Shown: positions 11,426-22,208 of the stretch, piece by piece
Layout: each line of letters starts with the position of its first letter
How positions within the stretch are numbered: position 1 is the stretch's first letter
Source of the DNA: Populus alba
Lineage: Eukaryota; Streptophyta; Magnoliopsida; Malpighiales; Salicaceae
NCBI RefSeq assembly: GCF_005239225.2
Contig: NC_133284.1
Location: forward strand, 5,981,770 to 6,045,769
Length of the DNA stretch: 64,000 bases
Reading direction: 5' to 3'
The notes under the pieces: model-generated
The model's database searches: none
What the model was told of the DNA's origin: nothing
The model's input: the letters and a program-made list of their open reading frames with translations, nothing else
Made by a program: the position numbers and the translations under genes

Positions 11426-13765
11426 TTCTATAATTTTGTAGCGATAGCTTTGCTTCAGATTCAGCAACCAAAAGTTGAGCGCTGAAGATTCTCTCGTCAT
11501 TTGGTACAGGTGTAGATCTGTAAATATAATCCTTGTCTATTGTTTTTATATATGTTTGCATGTTTATCTTTGTTAATCCAGTCCTCATTCCTTATCGACG
11601 AGTACTTGGAATGAACCAATTAAGTGATTGGCTCAGAGTTTCATCGGTGACAAAATTTTGCTCTCCTTGGATTTAATAGGCAAATTCCATTTATTTTCTT
11701 TTTGGTTTGAAGTTGATGGGGTGACTCGTAGCCGTATCATCTGTAAATTTGCATGAGAGTAAAAAAAGAGAGAGAAAAAGGTAAATTACACTAACCCCCC
11801 TGGAGTATAAAGGAATTACAAGCACTATCCAAACCTTTTAGTATTTGACACCAACCTCCCTGATATTTCATATAATATATCAACAACCCCTTCCATCCTA
11901 GTGTCTGTTAAGAATTTGAAAACGACGTCTGATGTCATTATCCAGTAACCATCTTCAATTCCAAAAATAACCATATCTAGTGCCTAACCCGTCGCTAATC
12001 CAAAATCCAGGGACCTAGCGCCACTTCCTCTGCATCATCATCTCAACCCACTTCCGCCTTTGCATCATCTCAACCTCTAACTCGGAGGCACCATTAAAAT
12101 TCATAACACGATGCTATAAAAAACTTGGATCCTCAACAAAAATGTGGAGACTAAGGAAAGTGTTTGATAGGATGGAATATATAAATGGGTTGGTAAAGTA
12201 AATCTTGAATGGGATGCCGAGGCACTATAGGAGATCACTAGATAGATAGATGGCCTGTATTTGCCATTTTTTACAGTGTAAAAAAATGAAGCTCAATAGC
12301 TGTCCTATGCAAATATCAAAGTACTCCTGATCTCATACAATATGAACTAAAAAAAACAAAAAAAGATAAAAAAAAACTTTTCAATCTTAGCTGAAGATTA
12401 TTCGAGTCAAAGGACACTTAAGTAACTACCTGTTTATAGAATAATGAAAAACCAAAAACACCCCTGATCGTGCAGCCAAGGGAAGTAAACATCCGAGAGT
12501 ATTATTGATATTACACTATACTAATAAAAGTTAAAAAAAAAACTATTTACCCCCATCCAATCTTGTAATATCAGATGTGTTCTATGAAAAATATTATATT
12601 ATCTATTACCCTTGAGTGCATGTTATAAGATTTAAATTGTGAAGGACAAAATGACCAAAATATGACTTGAATCCAAGTATTTCTCCTCACAGTGCACAGG
12701 AGAAAGCTGAGCTGCTTTAGGTTTTTTTGTAATGTATGAGATGGAGATGGTTCAAATGGATTTAAAGGTGTCGTTTATATATGTAGATCTTGATGGCAAG
12801 GGGTCGGTTTGGGAAGTAACTTCATTTCTGTATAAGTTGATTTTGAAATCTTTGGTCTTTCGTGGGGCAATGAATTCGATCCTTGTGATGCTATGCACAG
12901 TTCAAAGTGTTGAATGTATAAATGGTTTCTTCATGAAAGATTCCACCATTTTAGCATTTCCAGTAATCCATGAAGTCTGGGTTCGACTTCGTTGTTAGTA
13001 CTGTCCCTTTTGAAGGAATTTCGCATTTCACCCCCAGGATGATGGACATATCCGAAGCTGTGAACAGAGCATACGGCGTACGTTTTTTTTTTCTTTTCTC
13101 GATAAATGCCATGTAAGAATGGTTAAAAGCTCCTTTTAAGAGGCATCATCTTTGAAAAGAAACGGATTGAAGCTATTCAACGTTAGCACCCACAGAGGAC
13201 AAGTACTGCCTGCCATAGATCATTCCTGAGATCCGTGTTGACCAAGGACTTTGGCTAAACCTGTTTGAAACAATATTGCTGGAGTCATATCCCTGTCCTA
13301 AAGTAAGGATCGGTTCGCATAGAGTTGAGTTGCCTAGTGGATCGCTAACTGGACAGATCATCTTACGTTTTACATTTTGTATTATGTTTACTTGGGTGGT
13401 GTGTCGTTGTCCCAAAGCAATCATGTTCCTTGACTTGCCAAAGATTTTTTTAAAAAAATACCTCCATTAAAATGAAGGCATGGTTCCCCCCTCCTTATCT
13501 GTACGCCATCTCGTCGACATCGATCATCGAGTAGTTGACTATATGTATTCTCTATAATATATTACCATTAACTGAAGGCTGAAAGTGACTGCAAGATATG
13601 GTGACTGGAGATTCTTCTCTTAATTAACATAAACATGATTTCTTGATATATGACTTTAATAAGAAACATCTAATAAATAACTATAGGAGTAAACAAACAT
13701 ACAACCCTTGCCATATAGTGAGGTAATATATGGAATTAGGTAACTAGCTGCCTCTTAGTGGTCTG
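11426..13765. other. 3' untranslated and intergenic sequence with a MITE end
   Basis: The first few hundred bases are probably the BAR-gene 3' UTR; no poly(A) site can be fixed. At 11780 a segment begins ggtaaattacactaaccccc and continues like the left end of the intronic Mutator-like MITE, but I find no matching right end or target duplication, so it looks like a truncated relative. Open frames at 12732-12998 (+) and 13173-13424 (-) resemble nothing I recognise and lack supporting context. Confidence 0.5.
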
Positions 13766-16063
13766 TCATTTACAACTTCCAGCAGCATTGTACCTCACAA
13801 ACCCCACCAGTTCTGGTCCTTCCAGTCTTGAGTTGTTCACAAAACTGCTTCAAACAACCAGCAACAAAGAGCCCACCAAGAAAAAAAAAAAAAACGATTA
13901 AAAGACGTTCAAACAAGGAAATTAAATGAAAGCTTTTGACACCAAGGAATTAGTCTGGTTACCTTTCCTCTGTCAACTTGGAGAAAGAACCTGAGGTAGG
14001 TATGGTGCCACATAAATCATTGTTTGATACGTCACTGCATACAAAACAGAGTAGATTGTTACAGGGGCAAAAGATTGTGTAGAAGAAGAAAGGTGTTTTG
14101 GGGATCACATAGAAGGCTCACAGGATCTTTAGGCTCCCCAATTTGGTAAGTTCTCTCGGTATCCTTCCAGTCAGTCTGTTGCCGTTCAGTCTCCTGCATG
14201 GAAATTACGTTAGCAAGGTAGTAATGAAAGTGGAAAGGAACTGACACCATTAATGACGACCATCCTCTTGATTCTGATCAAGCATATCGGCAAATGAATT
14301 TGGCAGCTAATTAAAAATTAATACAGATGAGAGAACGCTTACAGGAATTTAAGATTGGATAGCTTAGAAAGTGAAGCAGGAATGGTCCCAGTGAGGTTAT
14401 TGTGGTACAGATCCAAGCTCACAAGACTCTTCAGGTTTCCAAGTTCCCTTGGTATAGGACCCACCAGTTCATTCATGTACAGTTCCCTACACAGGGAACA
14501 TATAAATCACTTCAAATTTAATACAGTATCCCGCCAGTGTCCATATGATCACAAGGCCACCAGATGGTAGGCAAGGTAGATACTATGTCGTGAATGTTGT
14601 AATGATCTAGTCCATAATAAATTACGAACAAACTCATCTCTTAATCAAGAAGACTATCAACCCAATTTCTAGTGTTCTTACAACGAATAAAAAAAGCCAA
14701 CGCTTTTAGCAATGATTAAGGTATCAAAGCATGGGCTTCTTTTCCATTCAAATCAATGAAACATCAAGCAGTTTGCGTACTTCATCTGTGTAATTAAGAA
14801 AATGAAAGAAGGTGCTGGCGTTGCCAAGGCAGCTTTAAATTCTATATATAATGTGAAATGCTTACAGATACTGAAGACGCACGAGCTTCCCCAACTCAGG
14901 AACTAGACTGCCCGAAAGCTTTGCATTTCCAAGGTCTCTGCAACAACCATTATTTTACTCGCCATTAATTCATTGCTCCTATAATTTTGTTTGAGTTAAA
15001 TAATTCGATGACAATTAAACAAATGATTATTCCTGTCGTGTTAATTATTATTTCCATAGCAATTAATTTTAAAAACACAAATAAAAAAAATTCCTTAACA
15101 GCCATGGGTAAATTAAGGTCGATATATTAGCATACAAAGAGATGAAATACAGTGTATGATTCAAACATTAAAGGAGCAAAATTTATTCTACTCTTGAATT
15201 TACATGTGCATATATATACATAATTACAACTATTGTTTTATGCTTTTTCTCCTGTCTTCTCCTTTATTATCACATCAGAGTCACACATCTGTCTCAAAGA
15301 TTTTGAGTTGTGAGAAAAAAAATCAAGGACATAGTACTATAATAATCTTTAAACATCATGTTTGAAAAGGTCGTCCGTCCTTGAGATTATCATGTACAAA
15401 TATACGAGATGCATGCGTGGAAATTAGTTGAATATGGTCAGAAGTCGGGCTTGTCTCTAGTGCCTAATTAGATTTCCTGGTGGATTAACTAAAGTAATTG
15501 GATACTAGGCTATTTGTAGGCTAAATAATGGTTTTGACAAGCAAAAAAGTTAGCGATAATTTTTCATGACACAACAGCCAGACAAACACAAACTACAAAC
15601 TTAAGCATACATGCACAAAGGGTCAAATAAAATGTAACAACAATGAAACAACAAGAACAAGAACAAGAAGAAACATGATGCTGGAACATTAATATATAGT
15701 AAGAATGTAAGATGCTTACAGTCGGGTAACCCGATTATCACCGTCACAAGTAACGTGGAACCAAGTACATGGATCTGTCAGGGTTGGATCCCAGCTCTGG
15801 AGAACATGTCCTGGATCCTTCACTGCTCTCCTCAAAGCGTACAAAGCATCCCCTAGTTCATGGATTAAAGAAAAAAAATCAAGAAAGCTACCAAAAAAAA
15901 AATTCATTTAGCTAGTTCGACTGTACTCAGTACTGTCGATGAAAAATGAAAACGAGAAAGAAAAGAAAAGCCCATGTGTACCTTCCAAATTTGCATTTGT
16001 AGGTGACTGAATGGTTGATAGAAGAAAAAGAACAAGAAGATGAAACGCGGTGCTGCTTGCCAT
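13766..16063 (-). CDS. LRR1: Secreted leucine-rich repeat protein, LRR1-like
   Basis: Seven exons on the minus strand: 16063-15982, 15852-15720, 14937-14866, 14486-14343, 14193-14122, 14034-13963 and 13844-13766. They close to 217 residues. Residues 1-24 ([15 protein letters not shown]...) are a signal peptide. The LRR N-terminal cap has the LQSWDP...PCTWFHVTC motif, then about five 24-residue plant-type LRRs follow, encoded by 72- or 144-base exons, each breaking at the same Leu codon. The chain ends [10 protein letters not shown] with no membrane segment or kinase. The arrangement matches the LRR1 family (At5g21090, At3g43740, pepper CaLRR1, rice OsLRR1), extracytoplasmic proteins related to SERK ectodomains and reported partners of HIR proteins in hypersensitive-response control. 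Function here is inferred from family. Confidence 0.95.
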
Positions 16064-16203
16064 TTTAGAGAACTTTAGGCCTTGGGTAAAGAGTCAAGAT
16101 GCTTATGGCACTTTTACAGAGAAATATGGAGAGAGGGAGAGTAAAGAGTTTCAGGATGTTTGTTTAAAGAACGGAAGCGCAACGAAAGCAGCATTTGTTG
16201 GGG

Positions 16204-16211
16204 AATTTATA
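16204..16211 (-). promoter_or_regulatory. Candidate TATA box of the LRR1-like gene
   Basis: TATAAATT on the minus strand lies about 140 bases upstream of the ATG at 16063, a normal leader length for a plant gene. This is a motif match only. Confidence 0.45.
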
Positions 16212-16552
16212 GAGCTCCTCGAAGAGTTTGGTTACTGTGCATTTTTTTTTTTTTAAAAAAGAAGTTTTCTCCGGGTCAAATTGTAAACAAACCATCGATT
16301 TTATCCAAAAAAAACAAATTACCTCCTTAAACAAAACAATCTCTGATTTTCATCCTAAACAATGATTAATTGACCATTTCCATTAGGGTTTTCATTGAGA
16401 ATGGATTATGTTTTTTTATTTATTAGGAGTTGTAAAGGAAGAGAGAGGAATTAAGAGGATATTTTGGGCTTTTTTTATTATTAATTTTTATTTAGGGGCA
16501 ACTTAAAAAATCATACTATTTAGGATGAAAAACCAATAATTTTTTTATTCAA

Positions 16553-16714
16553 TGTAAAGAAGATAATAGATAGAGTTTGATTTATAATAGGAGGCTCAAT
16601 TTATAATGAGCCATCCTCTTTTTCTATGTATAAATAGAATTACATACAAAATATAAGGTAGATCACTATGTAAGATACAACTATATAAGATAAGTACTAC
16701 AATATCATATAACA
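16553..16714 (-). repeat. 3' LTR of the copia relic
   Basis: This is the left flank of the element; on the minus strand it runs TGTTATATGATATTG to CTTCTTTACA. It aligns with 20249-20397 along its length with many substitutions and small indels. Confidence 0.6.
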
Positions 16715-17607
16715 AACCTAAATTCAAAGAATTTAAATTCAATAAAAAAAAATCAATTAAACTTCTTAATAACTTATTCAAATACGCTTAAAACACTTTG
16801 CCGAACAAAAATATGCACTTCAAAAGCTAACAACTAAGATTTCTCCAAGTTTTTTCTTTTTCCTTCACCTCTCTAATTTCCTTTCTCTATCTCCTTACTT
16901 TCTCATCATTAATCTTTCTAATTTTAAATGATTAAGTGTTTATACTAACACAATCTAACACTTTGCCCTCTAATATTTAGTTTTCATTGGGTTTTAAAAT
17001 GATCAAGCTTAATAGAAATGAAGAACTATTTTCCCTCCCTTTTCTCTTTGCAAGGCCAGACCCACACACACATATATGAATTTTGTTAATTCCTAATATG
17101 TCTCTCATTTACATCCTTTTATGTTTTCCGAGTAATATTTCCCAGACTTCATCATTTGTTTATACCAAATTTAAGCTGAGCTATTTTGAATTTCGTTAAA
17201 TTATATCCTAGTACCTTTTGTTCCTTATAAATCATTTCCATTTAATTTTTATTCATATTTTTGTATTTTTTATTTTTCATCCATTTTTTATATTCTTATT
17301 GTTAAAATTATAGCATAGCCATTTTATTTTAAATTCCCAAAATCCATTACCATCCCTCCCAGTGCAAATATTCAATTTACTTGACATAATATTTACTTCA
17401 CTATTCTTACAGATCTTATCTAGGGTTTACATCCTATTCTAACCTACTTTTAAAATAACATACATGAAGTTTTAAATCTTTAAGAACTCATCTCAATCTA
17501 CTTAATATCTCCATATTTATTTCCTAATTAACTTATTCTAATCCTGGGTGAAAATTTAAATTTTTAATAATACCGAGAAATTCAGGCTGGGGGTTTTGCA
17601 CCATTAG

Positions 17608-18530
17608 CTAAAGCCTTGTATTCAGTCTTAGTAAAGGAACGAGCAATAATACGTTGCTTGCTAGACTTTCAAGAAGTGGGAGTATTGCAAAAATACACAA
17701 GGTAAGCACTAGTGGACTTGCGATCATCAACATTATCAGCCTAATCAACATTAGTAAAATCATGAAGAGATAAAAAGGAACAATGAGTAATGTGCAAACC
17801 ATAAGAAGTTATACCTTTCAGATACCTCAAAACATATTTAACCACAACACAATGACCTTCTGTAGGAGCATGTATAAAATGACATACTTTATTCACAATA
17901 TAACATATATTTGACCTGGTAAAGGTTAAATATTGAAGATCACCAATAATTTTTTAAAATTGAGTAGGATCAGAAAACAAATCACTAGACTACAGACTTA
18001 ACTTGGATGAATAATCACATGTTTACAAGATGACATACTTGCTCTGTAAAGAATATCAAGAACATATTTATATTGACTAAGCATGAGACTCATATTGGTA
18101 TGTGTAACCTCAATACCCAAGAAATAATGGCATAACCTAAATCCTAAAATTTGAACTCTAAGCTCAACAAAGTGATTAGGCGTTGAAGCAAAACAAAGTT
18201 ACTTCTAGTAAGTAAAATGTCATTGATATAAATAATGAGAGAAAAGATTTCATAACCCACAAATAAGATGAACAAAGATGCATCAACCTTAGAAATATGA
18301 AAGCCAATAGAGAAAATATAATCACTCAAATTTATGAACCAAGCCTGATGGGCTTGTTTCAAGCTTTAGAGAGATTTATAAAGCCAGCGAACATTAGAGA
18401 AAAGAACATGATATGCAAAACCTAAAAGCTTTGTCCATATAAACCTTCTCTTGAAGGGTTCCATTTAGGAAAGCATTATGAATATTGTTTTGATAGATCT
18501 GCCAACCTTTACAAACTATAATAGTAAGCA
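17608..18530 (-). pseudogene. Copia reverse transcriptase and downstream pol remnant
   Basis: Around 18500-18420 the minus strand reads WQIYQNNIHNAFLNGTLQEKVYM, a clear copy of the copia RT block. After a frame break, 18362-18144 gives AWFINLSDYIFSIGFHISKVDASLF and LIIYINDILLT. The family's catalytic YVDD is YIND here, so one active-site aspartate is lost. Shorter pol-like text continues to about 17.6 kb. Stops and frameshifts interrupt it, so no enzyme is made. Confidence 0.75.
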
Positions 18531-18614
18531 TTAATCGAATGATGATGGGTATAACCATAGGATTAAAAATTTATGAGTAATTAAAACATTAATTTCAAAT
18601 TACATAGCATGATG

Positions 18615-18835
18615 CCGACTAGGAATGTTTAAAATATCTAATTAATCGATAAAACAAAGAAAATTAATCAAAAAAACCAAACTGAAAATGAAAAACCGAT
18701 TTTCAAAACCATAAATTTTAACAGGTCTGGTTCGGTTTTGGTTTTGAACCAGAAACCAGACCAAACTGAACCAAACCCACTAAAAGCCAAAAATTACAAA
18801 TTTAATTTTTTATATTCACCACCCTAGTCTATTTG
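18615..18835. repeat. Fold-back repeat inserted in the copia relic
   Basis: Between gag and RT of the copia relic is a segment whose centre (18728-18776) reads GGTTCGGTTTTGGTTTTGAA followed by its imperfect reverse complement ending CTGAACCAAACCC. The edges are weakly inverted (aggaatgttt against ttcaccaccct). It looks like a short nested insertion of a common plant fold-back repeat. The boundaries are approximate. Confidence 0.45.
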
Positions 18836-18929
18836 GACAAATTTAATTTGCTAGAGAATTACCTTTCAACTTAAGCTTGGAATTGGTGAAAAACATTTAT
18901 GACATCAAATTTTTGCAACTAGAGGAAAA

Positions 18930-18952
18930 ACACACACACACACACACACACA
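18930..18952. repeat. (CA)n microsatellite
   Basis: About eleven CA dinucleotides in a row within the copia relic. Confidence 0.9.
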
Positions 18953-19609
18953 TATAAGCATATATAAAATGACAAAATAACAAAAAACATTAGAAGAAAA
19001 CATAGGACCAAGTATATCATTAAAAATTAATTTAAAAGGAGTACAAATTTTATGACCAGTAAGTCCTAATGACAGACACGATAATTTTTCTAATGGACAT
19101 GTTTGACATTGAAAATCAAAACATTAAGAATTACAAATAACATTTTTATTTTATGCTAATAGACTTAAATATATGAACTATAATGACCCAACCAATGATG
19201 CCAGATATCAACAGAGGTAGACACACTAGCAAACTAAAAAGCTATTACCACCACTGTTGACACAATAAGAGTTATTTCTGGTACCAACAAATGTATTTTG
19301 GTTGTTCCTCCATCCATCATGATTATAACCTTTACCAAAATGTGTGTTATAATCACTGTCATTTGAACCAGAAAATCAACATTGAGCAAAAAAGGTTAAA
19401 GAAGCCTGTGTTGATATAGGCAGTAGCAATGAAAAAATAACAAAAGAGTGAAACAAGCTCTTATGGAGAAATTTATATATAAGAAGGAGACTATTAAACT
19501 CAAAATAGAAAAAAGGCTCAACCTTAATGGACAAACTAGTCATTAAATCTTTGAATTCACTATGAAATCCTTTGAAAACATATAAATTGAAGTCTTCAAG
19601 GGAAATAGG

Positions 19610-19819
19610 CTAGCCCGCTACTACCAATTCATCAAACATAGACTTGGCTCTTTGTAAATAACCTGTGATATTGTAATTACCCTGGCAAAGTTCTTGAAAG
19701 AAGCCATGAAGTTGCATAATTCTAGAATTAGATGGACAAAAAAGGGCTTGTTCAAGAGTTCTCCAAACACTGGATGAGGTTTGGCAATCGACCACAAGGT
19801 GTAGAACATCCATAGACAA
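19610..19819 (-). pseudogene. Copia gag fragment (UBN2-like)
   Basis: The 69-residue translation has VDCQTSSSVWRTLEQALFCPSNSRIMQLHGFFQELCQGNYNITGYLQRAKSMFDELVVAG, the pattern of the gag polyprotein of plant copia elements (SSAREIWDALE...R...L...L..LKQG..SI.EYL.K.K...D.L). It lies 5' of the RT remnant on the same strand, as expected. It is short and has no intact start, so it is non-functional. Confidence 0.75.
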
Positions 19820-20248
19820 AGAAGAAAGAAGAGAATTTAAGATAAGCTGATCTTGTAGTTTTCAAAAGAGAAAAGTTGGATTAATCACCGAAGCAGAACT
19901 GTCAGAACTAGCAGGAGGTAGAAATTAAGAAGCAGCATATGGAAACAAGCCATTAACTAAAGGAAAAACTCCTTGATCAATGAGATAGGGTTTTATATGC
20001 ATCTTTTAATAGGGATAGTTTGTGTTAGTTAATTTGAACGAGATAGCTTGCTCCGTGTTAAAGAGAGGAATAATAATAGCGAGAGGACTGTCAATGTTTG
20101 CAACAATAGCAAAGGAAGGAAAAATAACAGTTGCTATAACAAAAATGAAGGAAGAAACTAGTAGGTTTGTTACTGTAAATTGTGGTGCCAGTAGAGGTTG
20201 GGAACAATTGAAAAATAAATTTGTTAAGATAACGACTCTAATATTATA

Positions 20249-20397
20249 TTAAAGAAAATAATAGATAGATGCTCAACATATTATGATATCCAAGCTCTCT
20301 ATATATAAATAAGACTACATACAAAAATAAAAAGATAGATCATTCTTTACATAATAAAACTAAATAAGGTAAGTACAATATATCGTATAATTTAGCA
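20249..20397 (-). repeat. 5' LTR of the copia relic
   Basis: This is the right flank, aligned to 16553-16714. On the minus strand it starts TGCTAAATTATACGATAT. The relic primer-binding site lies next to it at about 20234-20248, which fixes both the boundary and the element's orientation. Confidence 0.6.
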
Positions 20398-22064
20398 CTT
20401 TCTATACTATTCAAAATGGTGCATGTTTTTGAACTAAAGTTCGGGGGCTTTTTATAATTTGGCTTTTTATAAGTTTGTCTCTTGCTGCCAAAGTCCTTGC
20501 ACGTTCTAAACTACCCTTACTCATTTACTACATGGACGATCCTGTCCTAATTACCTGTACAGTGTGTATATATCCCATTCCTTTTCAGCCATTGCTGGCT
20601 ATGTCAGAAGTTAGAAGCGTAGGGGAGTAGGATTAGCAAAAGAGCAAGTAAAACAAGAGCAGTCCAGTTCACTCAGGACCACTGTATGGTCCTCATCATA
20701 TGTGACTGGACAATGACATTCTATAAGCATAAGGGCATACTTTATCAAATAAAAGACAAACATATGATTACAAATTCAAACAAGTTAGAACTCCATTAAT
20801 CCGTTAATATCTTGCATTTGGATTCATCATGAGGAATTTTCGATTTGAAGTTCCACAAAATATGGTTGAAAGAAGCAAAAACGCTCTCTAGTCAAGCAGC
20901 AATGATAATCACAAGTCAGATTTCTCTTTTAACTACCATCAAGTTAGTAATAGTAATTAACAATTACTTTTGTAATTTGATCAAATTCAAGCACCGAGCA
21001 GTTTTTTAATACTGTGTAGTGGTAATCATACACAACGACAGTAGTCATAGAGATTGCAGAGTGTTGCGTGCATGCAGTATCGGATGGAGGGAAACCATCT
21101 AAGCTTTTTGTACCAGAGGGCCAGAACAGGATAAAAGAGAATATTTGAGACTCATCAAGCTTGTCCATTTCCCACCTTCAAGTTTCAAGTTCCCCAGGCA
21201 TGAGAAAAAAATACATATATAAAGCATGACTTTAATTATTCATTTAATATTATTATACTATATATATGTTCTACACTTCTTTTTATGCGTATCTTAGAAG
21301 TATTAAAAATACGGATATGGGCAAAAGTCTGAACGGCATAAGCATAAGAGAATAATATCACCTGGAAATATATATATGTTGTGGTCGAGCAAACGTTTAC
21401 TAAATATTTATTTACTATTTTCCTCTAATTGCTTAAATAACAATCACAGTATAATAATTGCTTCTTTTTAATGTGCCTGAAGAACTTGAATATATGCTGT
21501 AGATTCGGCACTGGGAGCCAATTTAAAAGAAGTAGAGTAGTGACAATTTTATTTTTTTTTTTAACGTGGATGTTCAGGCCAATTTATATGTATTTCGATT
21601 AATTTTACAAGTTTTAAAATTAATGATCATATAAATTTTTAATAATTATTATATAAATAACTACAAAACTCGAATCTAAAACCAAGTGAGTAGTCTCAAT
21701 TTACTAATGGCAAAAGAAGCATCACTCGAGTAATTTTAAGTCAACCAGCTGGGAGGAGATTCGTTGGCTCTCAAGCATTTCCTTCTTCTTCGTTTTTCTT
21801 TCTTTTTTAATTCAGCAGTCATGTCACATAATTAAAGGTGTTGCATACGAGTAAAATTTGGTCTTTGGATATTTACACATGTATGGTCATATGTATGGGA
21901 CTTAATTACCCTTCCTCGCATTATTTGGAAAAGTTTCAAATAGCTCAAAACATTGTTTTGAATTGTAGAATAATCAATTGGAGTCTAAACCAACCGGCAG
22001 ATGATGAAGTCGGAAAATCTTTCACGGATGATGTGTTTTTTTAACCACGTAATGGATGATATTA
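20398..22064. other. Intergenic, no gene seen
   Basis: The sequence is AT-rich. A 74-codon minus-strand frame at 21168-20944 has a mixed composition but matches no family I know and has no convincing splice partners. Nothing else stands out. Confidence 0.5.
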
Positions 22065-22067
22065 TAA

Positions 22068-22205
22068 GAAGGTGTTTGAATGGGAGGTAGAATGTGCTTT
22101 TTTAAGTAAAAAACATGTATTTATAGCTTTTAGAGGTGTGGTTTGTGCTTAAAAGGTATTGTATCTTTGATAAAAAGCCATCACACCTCTAAACCAAACA
22201 CATTT
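22068..22205. mobile_element. 138-bp Tourist-like MITE
   Basis: The left end GAAGGTGTTTGAATGGGAGG and the right end in reverse complement AAATGTGTTTGGTTTAGAGG are terminal inverted repeats with GTTTG at the same distance from each tip. The direct repeat TAA lies on both sides (22065-22067 and 22206-22208), the signature of PIF/Harbinger insertion. The end geometry equals that of the elements at 2117 and 58485, so it may be a short relative. It has no coding capacity. Confidence 0.75.
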
Positions 22206-22208
22206 TAA

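Larger units (their letters stand above)
16553..20397 (-). mobile_element. Decayed Ty1/copia LTR retrotransposon
   Basis: Two related flanks bound the element: 16553-16714 and 20249-20397 share blocks such as aataatagatag, ataaataagactacatac and aggtaagtac. Read on the minus strand both LTRs begin TG and the left one ends CA. Just inside the right LTR, on the minus strand, is TAATATTAGAGTC, a decayed version of the initiator-Met tRNA primer site typical of copia. Coding remains follow in copia order on the minus strand: a gag fragment near 19.8-19.6 kb and reverse transcriptase near 18.5-18.1 kb, with further pol-like sequence to 17.6 kb. Every frame is broken and LTRs differ visibly, so the insertion is old. 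I could not confirm a target duplication. Confidence 0.75.
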
